From: Streptomyces sp. SID8374 | Lineage (GTDB): Bacteria; Actinomycetota; Actinomycetes; Streptomycetales; Streptomycetaceae | Assembly: GCF_009865135.1 (NCBI RefSeq) | Contig: NZ_WWGH01000002.1 | Location: 2,353,121 to 2,417,120, forward strand | Direction: 5' to 3' | Length of the DNA: 64,000 bases | Shown here: in pieces, positions 41,105-49,904 of the stretch | Numbering within the stretch: the first letter of the stretch is position 1 | Layout: each line of letters opens with the position of its first letter | Position numbers and translations under genes: made by a program | The notes under the pieces: generated by a model | What the model saw: only the letters and a program-made list of their open reading frames with translations | What the model was told of the DNA's origin: nothing | Database searches by the model: none

Positions 41105-42097
41105 ATGCAGACACGAACCCTGGGCACCACAGGACCCGCCGTCTCCGCACTCGGCCTGGGCGCGATGGGCATGTCGGACGCCTACGGCCCCACCGACCGC
41201 GCGGAATCCCTCGCGACCGTCCACGCCGCGCTGGAAGCAGGCGTCACGCTGATCGACACCGGCGACTTCTACGCCATGGGCCACAACGAACTGCTGCTCG
41301 CCGAGGCGCTGCGCGGCCGCGACCGGGACAGCTACGCGCTGAGCGTCAAATTCGGCGCGCTGCGGGGGCCGGGCCATGAGTTCAGCGGGCAGGACAGCCG
41401 TCCCGAGGCGGTGAAGAACTTCCTGGCCTACTCGCTGACCCGGCTGGGCACCGACCACATCGACATCTACCGCCCGGCCCGCCTGGACCCCGACGTGCCG
41501 ATCGAGGAGACGGTGGGCGCGATCAAGGAGATGGTCGACGCCGGATACGTACGCCACATCGGCCTCTCGGAGGTCGGCGCCGCGACGATCCGCCGGGCGC
41601 ACGCCGTGCACCCGATCGCCGACCTCCAGATCGAATACTCGCTGATCTCCCGCGCGGTCGAGGCGGAGGTCCTGCCCACCCTTCGGGAGCTCGGCATCGG
41701 CCTCACCGCGTACGGCGTCCTGAGCCGCGGCCTCATCTCCGGCCACTGGTCCACGGACCGCGCGGCCCCCGGTGACAGCCGCGGCTTCGTCCCGCGGTTC
41801 TCGCCCGGCAACGTGGAGCACAACCTCGCCCTCGTGGACGCCCTGCGCCGGGTCGCCGAGGCCAAGGGGTGCACCGTCGCCCAGCTGGCCATCGCCTGGG
41901 TGGCCGCACAGGGCCAGGACATCGTGCCGCTCGTCGGCGCCCGCACCCGGGAGCGGCTGACCGAGGCGCTGCCCGCCCTGGACGTGGACCTCACCGCGGA
42001 CGACCTCGCCGAGATCGAGAAGGCGGTTCCGCCGGGCTCGGCACGCGGCGACCGGTACCCGGCCGCGTTCATGGCAGGCCTCGGCGTCGGCAACTGA
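41105..42097 (+). CDS. Aldo/keto reductase family oxidoreductase
   Basis: 330 residues from ATG 41105 after GAAGGAG. It has the NADPH-dependent TIM-barrel pattern: TLGTTGPAVSALGLGAMGMS, GVTLIDTGDFYAMGHNELLL (catalytic Asp and Tyr), LSVKFGALRGPG (Lys), GYVRHIGLSEVGAATIRRAH and IVPLVGARTRERLTEALPAL. At the position where most of the family has His, the sequence reads IDIYRPARLDPDVPIEE, so the classical tetrad His is replaced. This may change substrate range or rate. It is divergent from the XRE regulator, which probably controls it. Confidence 0.9.
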   Translation: MQTRTLGTTGPAVSALGLGAMGMSDAYGPTDRAESLATVHAALEAGVTLIDTGDFYAMGHNELLLAEALRGRDRDSYALSVKFGALRGPGHEFSGQDSRPEAVKNFLAYSLTRLGTDHIDIYRPARLDPDVPIEETVGAIKEMVDAGYVRHIGLSEVGAATIRRAHAVHPIADLQIEYSLISRAVEAEVLPTLRELGIGLTAYGVLSRGLISGHWSTDRAAPGDSRGFVPRFSPGNVEHNLALVDALRRVAEAKGCTVAQLAIAWVAAQGQDIVPLVGARTRERLTEALPALDVDLTADDLAEIEKAVPPGSARGDRYPAAFMAGLGVGN

Positions 42098-42099
42098 GC

Positions 42100-42497
42100 A
42101 GGCTGCCGGGAAAGGCGGCGGCCGCCGCCGGGCCGCCGCGACGGCCTGCCGGTGCGAGAGGACGATCCGGCGCCGGGCCGGATCGATGTCCAGGATCCTG
42201 ACCGGCAGGAAGCCACCGACCCGGACGGCGATGTCCGCGCCGGGAGAGGCGGTGCCGTCGCGAGGCGCCCTCGCCACGCATCTCCTCCAGCATCCCGGCG
42301 CGGCCCGCCGAGACCATCCGGCCGAGACCGGCCCAGAACGCGTCGTCGGCCGGGCGCCGGACGTCCTCGCCGCCGGTCTCGACGGCGTACGGGGAGGAGT
42401 CCACGCGCCCCGGAAACAGCCCGAGCCTCCGGGGCCGCGCCGACGCCCGCTCGCAGGGCCGGTCGCTGCCGACGTAGAGGTGCTGGTCCCAGCCCAC
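42100..42497 (-). pseudogene. Remnant of an S1-domain RNA-binding-like gene
   Basis: One frame reads VGWDQHLYVGSDRPCERASA, then RRLGLFPGRVDSSPYAVETG and RRPADDAFWAGLGRMVSAGR. A second frame picks up GADIAVRVGGFLPVRILDID, then PARRRIVLSHRQ, typical of the end of an S1 domain. Both parts look coding, but they are in different frames and the middle of the expected gene is absent. I read it as a decayed gene with an internal deletion. The family identity is from memory of similar Streptomyces proteins and is moderate only. Confidence 0.5.
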
Positions 42498-42552
42498 ATG
42501 GACCCGAGTCCTCCGCGAAGGCGGCGACCGCCCGGAGGCCGCACGGACGCAC

Positions 42553-42664
42553 CCGCTAGGCTGCGAGTTCCCCACGGGGGAAGTCCGGTCGAAGTCCGGC
42601 GCTGACCCGCAACGGTAGGCGGAACCGCGATTCCGCAAGCCCGATCACCCGTGGCGGAGAAGGC
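42553..42664 (+). promoter_or_regulatory. Cobalamin riboswitch
   Basis: The conserved core is readable: GGGGGAAGTCCGGTCGAAGT (42576-42595), CCGGCGCTGACCCGCAAC (42596-42613) and the B12-box-like CAAGCCCGATCACCCG (42636-42651). Order and spacing fit actinobacterial cobalamin riboswitches. It lies about 105 bp upstream of the FecCD-type permease gene, so it should shut the importer off when cobalamin is plentiful. Confidence 0.85.
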
Positions 42665-42769
42665 TCCTGACAATTCGCCGTGGACTGCGAAGGGCGCTGC
42701 GCGGGCGGCCGCCGTCCGGGCTGCTCCGCCTTGTGCAGACGTACGGCCCGAGGCGAAAGCGACCGGCCT

Positions 42770-43879
42770 GTGGCCACGTCTGTCGACCGCATACCCTCCA
42801 AGCCCGCGCGCCCGTCCCGCGCCGGTACGGGGTCGCCGCCACCCCGGCGCATACCCCTGCCAATCCTCCTGACCGGCCTGTGCCTCGCCCTCCCCGTCTC
42901 CCTCGTCTGCGGAGCCGGACTCGGTGCTTCGGGGCTCTCCTGGGCCGAGGTGCTGCGCCATCTGTGGGCGGGCCTGACCGGTGGCGCCATCGGGCCCGAC
43001 GAGGTGCCCGCGTACACCATCGTCTGGGAACTGCGCCTGTCGCGCGCCGTGTTGGCCGCGATCGTCGGAGCCGGGCTGTCGGCCGTCGGGGTCGCCGTCC
43101 AGGCCATGGTCCGCAACGCGCTCGCCGACCCGTTCGTGCTCGGGATCTCCTCGGGTGCGGCGGTCGGCGCCAACGCCGTACTGATCTTCGGGGCGTTGGG
43201 AGCCCTGGGCATCTGGGCGCTGTCCACAGCGGCGTTCGTCTCGGCCCTGCTCGCCATGCTGCTCGTGTACGCGGTCGCCCGCACCGAACGCGGACTCACC
43301 CCGCTGCGGCTCGTCCTGACGGGCACCGCGATGTACTACGGCTTCTCGGCCGTCACCACCTTCATGGTGTTCGCGGCCGAGCGGGGCGAGGCGGCCCGCT
43401 CCGCGATGATGTGGCTGCTCGGCAGCCTGAGCGGCGCCAACTGGGCCTCCGTCCCGATCGCCGCCGCAGCGGTGCTCACCGGCCTTGCCCACCTCGGCTG
43501 GTCGGCACGGCGCCTCAACGCCCTCGCCATGGGGGACGAGACCGCTGCCGCCCTCGGCGTCGACCCCGGGAGGCTGCGCAAGGAGCTCTTCCTGGTCTCG
43601 GCGGCCGTCACCGGGGCGGTCGTCGCGGTGAGCGGAGCGATCGGCTTCGTCGGACTGATGGTCCCGCACGCCGTACGGATGCTGGTCGGCGCGGACCACC
43701 GGAGGGTGCTGCTCGTCGCACCGCTCGCGGGAGCCGTGCTGCTGATCTGGGTGGACATCCTCTCCCGCGTGGTGCTGGCACCGGCCGAACTCCCGGTGGG
43801 CGTCCTCACCGCGGTCATCGGCGTGCCCTGCTTCATCCTGCTGATGCGCCGCCGGTCCTACTCCTTCGGAGGCATCTGA
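42770..43879 (+). CDS. Cobalamin-type ABC importer permease (BtuC/FecCD family)
   Basis: 369 residues from GTG 42770; the start is not certain, since the membrane part begins only at about residue 37 (ILLTGLCLALPVSLVCGAGL). Family signatures are ELRLSRAVLAAIVGAGLSAV, ADPFVLGISSGAAVGANAVL, LNALAMGDETAAALGVDPGR and GFVGLMVPHAVRMLVGADHR, typical of FecCD/BtuC permeases with about ten helices. The cobalamin riboswitch in front indicates a B12 or cobamide substrate rather than a siderophore. Its stop overlaps the ATPase start. Confidence 0.93.
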   Translation: MATSVDRIPSKPARPSRAGTGSPPPRRIPLPILLTGLCLALPVSLVCGAGLGASGLSWAEVLRHLWAGLTGGAIGPDEVPAYTIVWELRLSRAVLAAIVGAGLSAVGVAVQAMVRNALADPFVLGISSGAAVGANAVLIFGALGALGIWALSTAAFVSALLAMLLVYAVARTERGLTPLRLVLTGTAMYYGFSAVTTFMVFAAERGEAARSAMMWLLGSLSGANWASVPIAAAAVLTGLAHLGWSARRLNALAMGDETAAALGVDPGRLRKELFLVSAAVTGAVVAVSGAIGFVGLMVPHAVRMLVGADHRRVLLVAPLAGAVLLIWVDILSRVVLAPAELPVGVLTAVIGVPCFILLMRRRSYSFGGI

Positions 43880-44664
43880 TGCGGATCGACATCGACGCGC
43901 TGACCGTCGAGATCGCCGGCGCACGCCTGGTGGACGAGGTGACCCTCGGGGCGGGGGAGGGCCAGCTCGTCGGCCTGGTCGGCCCCAACGGCAGCGGGAA
44001 GTCCACGCTGCTGCGCTGCGTCTACCGGGCCCTGCGCCCCACGTCCGGCGCGGTCCGGGTCGGCGGCGACGACTTCCACGCCCTGAGCACCCGTGAGGGC
44101 GCCCGCCGCCTGGCCGCCCTCCCGCAGGACGCGGCCGCGGAGTTCGACTTCACCGTGGCCGAGATCGTGGCCATGGGGCGGATGCCGCACCAGGGCCCGA
44201 TGGCGCGGGTGACCGACGAGGACCGCAGCCGCTGCGACGAGGCACTGGACGGGGTCGGCGCGGCCCACCTGGCCGAACGGGGCTTCCTCACCCTCTCCGG
44301 AGGCGAGAGGCAGCGCGTCCTCATCGCCCGCGCCCTCGCCCAGCAGCCCCGCGTCCTGGTGCTGGACGAACCGACCAACCACCTGGACATCGCCCACCAG
44401 CTGGAAATCCTGGCCCTCGTCCGCGCCAGCGGCCTCACCGTGCTCACCGCCCTGCACGACCTCAACCTCGCGGCCCTCCACTGCGACCTGATCCACGTCA
44501 TCGACGGCGGCCGGATCGTCGCCTCGGGAGCCCCGTACGACGTCCTGACCACCGAGCTGCTGGCCGAGGTCTTCGGCGTACGGGCGCACCGCGTCGCCCA
44601 CCCCGAGACCGGGGCGCTCCAACTGCTCTTCGACCTTCCCCGAACCCGCCCCGCCACCCTCTAA
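43879..44664 (+). CDS. Cobalamin-type ABC importer ATPase (BtuD/FepC family)
   Basis: 261 residues from ATG 43879, overlapping the permease stop by one base. Walker A GLVGPNGSGKSTLLRCVYRA, Q-loop ALPQDAAAEFDFTVAEIVAM, signature FLTLSGGERQRVLIARALAQ, Walker B RVLVLDEPTNHLDIAHQLEI and H-loop VLTALHDLNLAALHCD are all intact. It powers uptake by the permease encoded before it. Sixteen bases separate it from the binding-protein gene, so the three form one operon under the riboswitch. Confidence 0.95.
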   Translation: MRIDIDALTVEIAGARLVDEVTLGAGEGQLVGLVGPNGSGKSTLLRCVYRALRPTSGAVRVGGDDFHALSTREGARRLAALPQDAAAEFDFTVAEIVAMGRMPHQGPMARVTDEDRSRCDEALDGVGAAHLAERGFLTLSGGERQRVLIARALAQQPRVLVLDEPTNHLDIAHQLEILALVRASGLTVLTALHDLNLAALHCDLIHVIDGGRIVASGAPYDVLTTELLAEVFGVRAHRVAHPETGALQLLFDLPRTRPATL

Positions 44665-44679
44665 GGAGCCCCAGCCACC

Positions 44680-45702
44680 ATGCCGAACCTCGTACGTCCC
44701 GCAGCTCTCGTACTCGCCGCCGCCCTGGCCCTCACCGGCTGCGGAGCGGACGTCACCTCGCAGGCGGACGGGAAGGACAGCACGGCGGAAGCCGGCCGCC
44801 ACTACCCGGTGACCGTCGAGAACTGCGGTGAGAAGAAGAGCTACGACAAGGCACCCCAGCGCGTCGTGACCAACGACGTGGGCATCACCGAAATCATGTT
44901 CGCCCTCGGGCTCGAGGACCACATGGCGGGATACGTGATGCCCGACGACAAGGGCGACATGACATCCGTCCCGTGGAAGGACGGCTACAAGAAGACCACG
45001 TGGCTCTCCAAGCAGCGCATCAACAAGGAACTGGTCCTCGACGCCCGCGCCGACCTCGTCTTCGCAGGCTGGAACTACGGCTTCAACGAGGGCGAGGGCT
45101 TCACCCCCGCCGAGCTGAAGCGCGTCGGCGTCGACTCGTACCTCCTGAGCGAATCGTGCCGCAACGGGCAGGGCAAGGCCCGCGGAGTCATGCCGCCACT
45201 CGAAGCGCTCTACACGGACCTGCACAACCTCGGACGGATCTTCGACGTCGAGGACCGCGCGAACACCCTCATCGCGTCCTTCCGCAAGCAGGTCGCCGAG
45301 GCGCAGGCGAAGGCGCCGAAGGGGAGCGACCGCCCGCGCGTCTTCCTGTACGACGACGGGAAGGACAAGCCGCTGACCTCGGGCGCGTACGCCGGACCGC
45401 ACGACATCATCACCAAGGCGGGCGGCGACCACATCATGAAGGACCTCAAGGACAGCTGGACGACGGTGGGCTGGGAGACCGTGGTCGACCGCGACCCCGA
45501 GGTCATCGTCATCAACAACTACGGGGACACCAGCGCCGAGCAGAAGCGCACGTTCCTGAAGTCCTACAAGCCGCTCGCGAACGTCTCCGCGATCAAGAAC
45601 GACCGGATCGTCGTCCTCGACTACGTGGACCTGGTCGAGAGCCCGCGCAACCCCGCGGCCATCAGCTCGCTGGCGGCGGACCTGCGGAAGTTCGCCTCGT
45701 AA
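44680..45702 (+). CDS. Cobalamin-type ABC importer binding lipoprotein (BtuF-like)
   Basis: 340 residues from ATG 44680 (TAAGGAG upstream). Lipoprotein signal with lipobox LALTGCGAD. The mature part has the helical-backbone binding-protein pattern of class III importers: PQRVVTNDVGITEIMFALGL, NKELVLDARADLVFAGWNYG, GAYAGPHDIITKAGGDHIMK and TVVDRDPEVIVINNYGDTSA. It would be anchored outside the membrane and present cobalamin or a precursor. It is convergent with the TetR gene, 15 bp apart, with no clear terminator seen. Confidence 0.92.
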   Translation: MPNLVRPAALVLAAALALTGCGADVTSQADGKDSTAEAGRHYPVTVENCGEKKSYDKAPQRVVTNDVGITEIMFALGLEDHMAGYVMPDDKGDMTSVPWKDGYKKTTWLSKQRINKELVLDARADLVFAGWNYGFNEGEGFTPAELKRVGVDSYLLSESCRNGQGKARGVMPPLEALYTDLHNLGRIFDVEDRANTLIASFRKQVAEAQAKAPKGSDRPRVFLYDDGKDKPLTSGAYAGPHDIITKAGGDHIMKDLKDSWTTVGWETVVDRDPEVIVINNYGDTSAEQKRTFLKSYKPLANVSAIKNDRIVVLDYVDLVESPRNPAAISSLAADLRKFAS

Positions 45703-45717
45703 CCCGGTGAACCGGGG

Positions 45718-46344
45718 TCACGGCCGCCGCACGGCTGGTGACGTCGGCTCCGCCGAACCGGCATCCGTGGCATCCGTGTCATCCGTCAGCGCTTCGCGCG
45801 CGGTGGTGAGGATCTCCTCGGAGATCGGGGAGCCCTGGGTGGCGCGGGCCAGGACGAGCGCGCCGACCATGGTGCACAGCCGGGCGATGCCGTTGTCGTC
45901 CTCGGCCTCGTCCTCGCTCGCGAGCCACTGCGCGAAGTCGGCCACCCCCTCGGCGTAGACGCGCCGGGCCTCGTCGTTCCCGGATCCGCGTGCCATGTCG
46001 GAGGCGAGGGCGGCGGCCGGGCAGCCGTCCGCGGCGCTGTCGCGGTGCTCTGCCGAGAGGTAGGTGGAGATCAGCGCCCGCTGGGCGGCATCGCGCTGCC
46101 CGGCGTGCCGCTCCAGCCCGTCCTCGCGGAGCCGGGCGAGCCCGTCGAAGGCATGGGCGGTGGCCTCGTCGACGAGCGCCTCCTTGGAGGCGAACTGCTT
46201 GTAGAAGCCGCCATGGGTCAGACCCGCCGCCTTCATGAGGTCGGCGACGCTGACATGGGTGCCCTGCTCCCGGAAGAGCCGCGACGCGGTCTCCACCACC
46301 CGTCGGCGGTTCTCCTCCGCCTGCGCCTGCGATACGCGGCCCAT
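45718..46344 (-). CDS. TetR-family repressor
   Basis: 208 residues. The N-terminal HTH is RRRVVETASRLFREQGTHVS, then VADLMKAAGLTHGGFYKQFA and SKEALVDEA. The C-terminal domain (DGCPAAALASDMARGSGNDE) resembles the group that regulates neighbouring short-chain dehydrogenases. It is divergent from such a dehydrogenase, and two palindromes lie in the 124-bp gap, so it most likely represses both genes until a small ligand binds. Confidence 0.92.
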   Translation of the reverse strand: MGRVSQAQAEENRRRVVETASRLFREQGTHVSVADLMKAAGLTHGGFYKQFASKEALVDEATAHAFDGLARLREDGLERHAGQRDAAQRALISTYLSAEHRDSAADGCPAAALASDMARGSGNDEARRVYAEGVADFAQWLASEDEAEDDNGIARLCTMVGALVLARATQGSPISEEILTTAREALTDDTDATDAGSAEPTSPAVRRP

Positions 46345-46370
46345 GGCCCACCTCTCTCACGGCTCTCATG

Positions 46371-46386
46371 GATGTCGATTGACATC
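46371..46386. promoter_or_regulatory. Palindrome 1 between TetR and dehydrogenase genes
   Basis: GATGTCGATTGACATC: six-base perfect arms around a four-base centre. It lies 27 bp upstream of the TetR start and is a candidate operator for autorepression. Confidence 0.55.
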
Positions 46387-46401
46387 TATTCTAGCGCGAT
46401 G

Positions 46402-46425
46402 TTTAGATTGTGACCGAAATCTAAA
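46402..46425. promoter_or_regulatory. Palindrome 2 between TetR and dehydrogenase genes
   Basis: TTTAGATT (46402-46409) and AATCTAAA (46418-46425), eight-base perfect arms with an eight-base spacer, 44 bp upstream of the dehydrogenase start. It is an AT-rich island in GC-rich DNA and a likely TetR operator overlapping the promoter. Confidence 0.6.
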
Positions 46426-46468
46426 TCGTGCGGGCCGCTCGCCGCCCGCGCCACCCTGAGGAGTGGAC

Positions 46469-47155
46469 ATGGAACTCAAGGACGCGGTCGCCGTGGTCAC
46501 CGGTGCCAACCGAGGGCTCGGACGGCATCTGGCAGCCCAGCTCCTGGAGCGCGGAGCGACGGTGTACGCGGCGGCTCGCCGCCCCGGCACGGTGGACCTC
46601 CCGGGCGCCATCCCGCTGCGGCTGGACGTGACGGACGAGGAGTCGATCCGGGCCGCCGCCCGCACCGCCTCCGACGCGACGCTGCTGGTGAACAACGCGG
46701 GCATCTCCACCGCCACGACTCTGCTCACGGGTGACCTGGAGGCGGTACGCCGGGAGATGGAGACGAACTTCTACGGCCCCCTCAGCCTGACGCGGGCCTT
46801 CACCCCCGTCATCGAGGGCAACGGCGGGGGAGCGGTGCTCAACGTCCTGTCGGTCCTGTCCTGGCTGCACCCGGCCGGACTCGGGTCCTACGCCGCGACC
46901 AAGGCCGCCGCCTGGGCGCTGACCGAGGCGACCCGGGAGGAGCTGGCACCCCGCGGCATCGCCGTGTCGGCGCTGCACGTCGGATACATGGACACCGACA
47001 TGGCCGCGGCCGTTCCCGCAGACCAGAAGACCGACCCCGCCGACGTCGCGGCGCAGGCTCTGGACGGCATCGAGAAGGGCCTGCCGGAAATCCTCGCCGA
47101 CGCGACCACCCGCCAGGTCAGGCAGAGCCTGGCCACCCTGCCGAACACGGCGTGA
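46469..47155 (+). CDS. Short-chain dehydrogenase/reductase
   Basis: 228 residues; ATG 46469 was chosen because GAGGAG lies six bases upstream (a GTG two codons earlier is in frame). Rossmann motif AVVTGANRGLGRHLAAQLLE, NNAG in TLLVNNAGISTATTL, catalytic Ser in LNVLSVLSWLHPAG and Tyr-x3-Lys in GSYAATKAAAWAL. It is an NAD(P)-dependent oxidoreductase of unknown substrate. It is divergent from the TetR gene and probably its main target. Confidence 0.92.
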   Translation: MELKDAVAVVTGANRGLGRHLAAQLLERGATVYAAARRPGTVDLPGAIPLRLDVTDEESIRAAARTASDATLLVNNAGISTATTLLTGDLEAVRREMETNFYGPLSLTRAFTPVIEGNGGGAVLNVLSVLSWLHPAGLGSYAATKAAAWALTEATREELAPRGIAVSALHVGYMDTDMAAAVPADQKTDPADVAAQALDGIEKGLPEILADATTRQVRQSLATLPNTA

Positions 47156-47294
47156 AGGGCCTCGACCGAATCACCACCGCCCCCATCAATGGCAAGTGCC
47201 TCGGAGCGAGGCCGTTGCCGACGGCGGCCGTACGAGGGCCTGTCCCCGGAGCCGTCGCCCGGGAACGGGCCCTCGAAACCGTCCGGCGTCCGGA

Positions 47295-48122
47295 TCAGCC
47301 GTTGAACGTGTCCGGGTCGGGCCCGGTGCGCTCGTCACGGTTGAGGGCGGAGATCTCGCCGATGTCACCTTCGGTGAGTTCGAAGTCGAAGAGCTCGAAG
47401 TTCTCCTCGATCCGCTTCTTCGTGACGGACTTGGGGAAGACGATGTCCCCGCGCTGCACGTGCCAGCGCAGCGTCACCTGAGCGGGCGTCCGCCCCACCC
47501 GCTCGGCGATGCGCGTGATCGCCGGGTCCGAGAGCACCTTGCCCTGGGCGATGGGAGACCAGGCCTCCGTGGCGATGTCGTGCTCGGCACCGAAGGCCCG
47601 TACGGCGTCCTGGGTGAGGTAGGGGTGCACCTCGACCTGGTTGACGGCGGGTACCACCGTGCTGCTCTCCAGGAGCCGGCGCAGGTGGTTCGGCTGGAAG
47701 TTGGAGACGCCGATCGCCTTGGCCCGGCCGGACCGGTAGATCTCCTCCAGCGCCTTCCAGGTCTCCACGAAGTCCCCCGAACCCGGCAGGGGCCAGTGGA
47801 TGAGGAAGAGGTCCACGTACTCGAGACCGAGCTCGTCCACCGTGCGGTCGAACGCCCGCAGGGCATCGTCGTGCTGGTGCGCGTCGTTGTTCAGCTTGCT
47901 CGTCACGAAGACGTCGGCGCGGTCGATCCCCGAGTCCCGGACTGCCTGGCCGACCTCCTTCTCGTTGCCGTACATCTGCGCCGTGTCGATGTGCCGGTAT
48001 CCGGTCTCCAGAGCGGCCAGAGTGGTCTCGCGGGTCTCCTTCGGCGGGATCTGGAAGGTCCCGAAGCCGAGCTGGGGGATCGTCACACCGTTGTTGAGGG
48101 TGATGTCGGGTACTGCGGGCAC
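47295..48122 (-). CDS. Aldo/keto reductase (2,5-diketo-D-gluconate reductase type)
   Basis: 275 residues from GTG 48122, with AAGGAG five bases before; longer readings of the frame are Arg-rich shadow. All four catalytic residues are visible: YRHIDTAQMYGNEKEVGQAV (Asp, Tyr), VFVTSKLNNDAH (Lys) and DLFLIHWPLPGSGDFVETWK (His). The C-terminus PKSVTKKRIEENFELFDFEL is typical of the NADPH-binding end. It reduces carbonyls such as keto sugars or aldehydes. It lies downstream of the aldehyde dehydrogenase gene on the same strand, 146 bp away. Confidence 0.93.
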   Translation of the reverse strand: MPAVPDITLNNGVTIPQLGFGTFQIPPKETRETTLAALETGYRHIDTAQMYGNEKEVGQAVRDSGIDRADVFVTSKLNNDAHQHDDALRAFDRTVDELGLEYVDLFLIHWPLPGSGDFVETWKALEEIYRSGRAKAIGVSNFQPNHLRRLLESSTVVPAVNQVEVHPYLTQDAVRAFGAEHDIATEAWSPIAQGKVLSDPAITRIAERVGRTPAQVTLRWHVQRGDIVFPKSVTKKRIEENFELFDFELTEGDIGEISALNRDERTGPDPDTFNG

Positions 48123-48268
48123 GGTGACTCCTTGCTGTCGACGCCTGGGAAGGCGGTGGAAGATGTGTACGGGTGGGAGGCGCGCCGATCCGCCTGCGGA
48201 CGGGCACGGAGGGCCTCGAGGGGTGCGGCGGCCCGGGGCGCGCGAGGAGCGGTGACTCCGGGAACTGC

Positions 48269-49684
48269 TCAGCCCGCGATGCCGCGCAGCTCGGCGTCGG
48301 GCGGCAGCACGCGTACGAGCTTGCGGTTGACGAACTCCTGCATGCCGAGCTTCGACAGCTCCCGCCCGTAGCCGGAACGCTTGATCCCGCCGAACGGCAG
48401 GTCGGGCTGGGTCGAGGTCGGGTGGTTGACCCACACCATGCCGGTCTCCACCCGCTCGGCCACCCGGCGGCCGCGTTCCACGTCCGAGCAGAAGACGGAA
48501 CCGCCGAGACCGTACTGGCTGTCGTTGGCGAGAGCGATCGCCTCGTCCTCGTCCTCGACCCGGTAGACCACGGCGGCGGGCCCGAACAGCTCCTCCGCGT
48601 ACGCACGCATGCCGGGCTTGACACCGGTGAGGATCGTCGGCTGTACGAAGGCGCCGGGACGGTCGATCCGGCCGCCGCCGATCACCAGCTCGGCCCCCTG
48701 CTGGACGGTCTCGCGGATCTGCTCGGCCAGATCGGAAGCCGCCTGCTCGGACGAGAGAGGCCCCAGCGTCGTCGCCTCGTCGGACGGATCGCCGGCCTCG
48801 AGCGCCCCGAACTGGCGGCGCATCCCCTCGACGAAGTCGTCGTGGACCTCCGCGAGCACGATGAACCGCTTCGACGCCACGCAGCTCTGCCCGGTGTTCG
48901 CCATCCGGCCGGCCACCGCGGCACCGACCGTACGCTCCAGGCCTTCACCGTCGAGGACGATGAAGACATCGCTGCCGCCCAGCTCCAGCAGGCTGGGCTT
49001 CATGTTGCGACCGGCCCGTTCCGCGACCTGGGCCCCGGCCCGCTCGCTGCCGGTCAGCGAGGCACCCTTCACGACGGGACTGTCGATGATGCGCGAGATC
49101 TCGTCGTGGCTGACGAACAGGTTGGTGTAGACGCCCTCGGGCGCCCCCGCGTCACGGAACAGCACCTCGAGGGCGAGCGCGGACTGCGGACAGATCCCGG
49201 CATGCTTGACGAGAACGGTGTTACCCAGCACCAGGTTGGGCCCTGCGAAGCGCACCACCTGGTAGAGCGGGAAGTTCCACGGCATGACACCGAGCAGGAC
49301 CCCGAGCGGCTCGCTGACGAGATACGCCTCGCCCTCCTCCACGTCGAGTGGCTCGGGGGCCGCGAAACCGGGCCCGTGCTCCGCGTAGTAGTCGAGGATC
49401 GATGCGGCGAGATCCACCTCCCCGCGGGCTTCGGAGATCAGCTTCCCCATCTCCAGGGTGATCAGGCGCGCCAAGGTCTCCTTGCGCTCCCTCATCAGCC
49501 CGGCGACGCGCCCGACCAGCGCGGCACGCTCCTCGATGCTCCGCTTCCGCCAGGCGTCGAAGGCCTCGCCCGCGGTCTCCAGGACGGCGTCCACCTCCGC
49601 GCCCTCGATCGTCGGGAACTCCGCGAGGGTCTCACCGGTGTACGGATTGACGGTGGCGAACGAACTCTTGCGCTGCTCTGACAT
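48269..49684 (-). CDS. NAD(P)-dependent aldehyde dehydrogenase (succinate-semialdehyde dehydrogenase-like)
   Basis: 471 residues from ATG 49684 (GGAGATTTC upstream). Family motifs in order: SEPLGVLLGVMPWNFPLYQV, SLTGSERAGAQVAERAGRNM, LLELGGSDVFIVLDG (general-base Glu), MANTGQSCVASKRFIVLAEV (catalytic Cys), EELFGPAAVVYRVEDEDEAI and LPFGGIKRSGYGRELSKLGM. Length is normal for the short SSADH group. It oxidises an aldehyde such as succinate semialdehyde to the acid. The stretch between it and the sirtuin (49685-49904) has no gene. Confidence 0.93.
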   Translation of the reverse strand: MSEQRKSSFATVNPYTGETLAEFPTIEGAEVDAVLETAGEAFDAWRKRSIEERAALVGRVAGLMRERKETLARLITLEMGKLISEARGEVDLAASILDYYAEHGPGFAAPEPLDVEEGEAYLVSEPLGVLLGVMPWNFPLYQVVRFAGPNLVLGNTVLVKHAGICPQSALALEVLFRDAGAPEGVYTNLFVSHDEISRIIDSPVVKGASLTGSERAGAQVAERAGRNMKPSLLELGGSDVFIVLDGEGLERTVGAAVAGRMANTGQSCVASKRFIVLAEVHDDFVEGMRRQFGALEAGDPSDEATTLGPLSSEQAASDLAEQIRETVQQGAELVIGGGRIDRPGAFVQPTILTGVKPGMRAYAEELFGPAAVVYRVEDEDEAIALANDSQYGLGGSVFCSDVERGRRVAERVETGMVWVNHPTSTQPDLPFGGIKRSGYGRELSKLGMQEFVNRKLVRVLPPDAELRGIAG

Positions 49685-49904
49685 GAAATCTCCAGAACGA
49701 CGGGTGGTGCACGAGGCGGAACGCTGCGCTCCGCCTCGCTGCGAGTACCCGACTGACCGAGCTGGAAACCAGCCAAAAGCATCCACATAGGTGGAAAATG
49801 CTCACGGAGCGTCACGAAGGGCGGGCAGCCCCGCTGAACTCCGGCGCGGCCCCACCCCACCCCGGTGCAGGAGGTGGCGCGGCCCCGCCCCACGGCCCCA
49901 CCGC

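Noticed and set aside
40967..43924. Long minus-strand frame opposite the aldo/keto reductase and B12 permease
   Set aside because: Mirror frame of two well-supported plus-strand genes. Only the short part at about 42140-42250 looks protein-like, and it was assigned to the S1 remnant.
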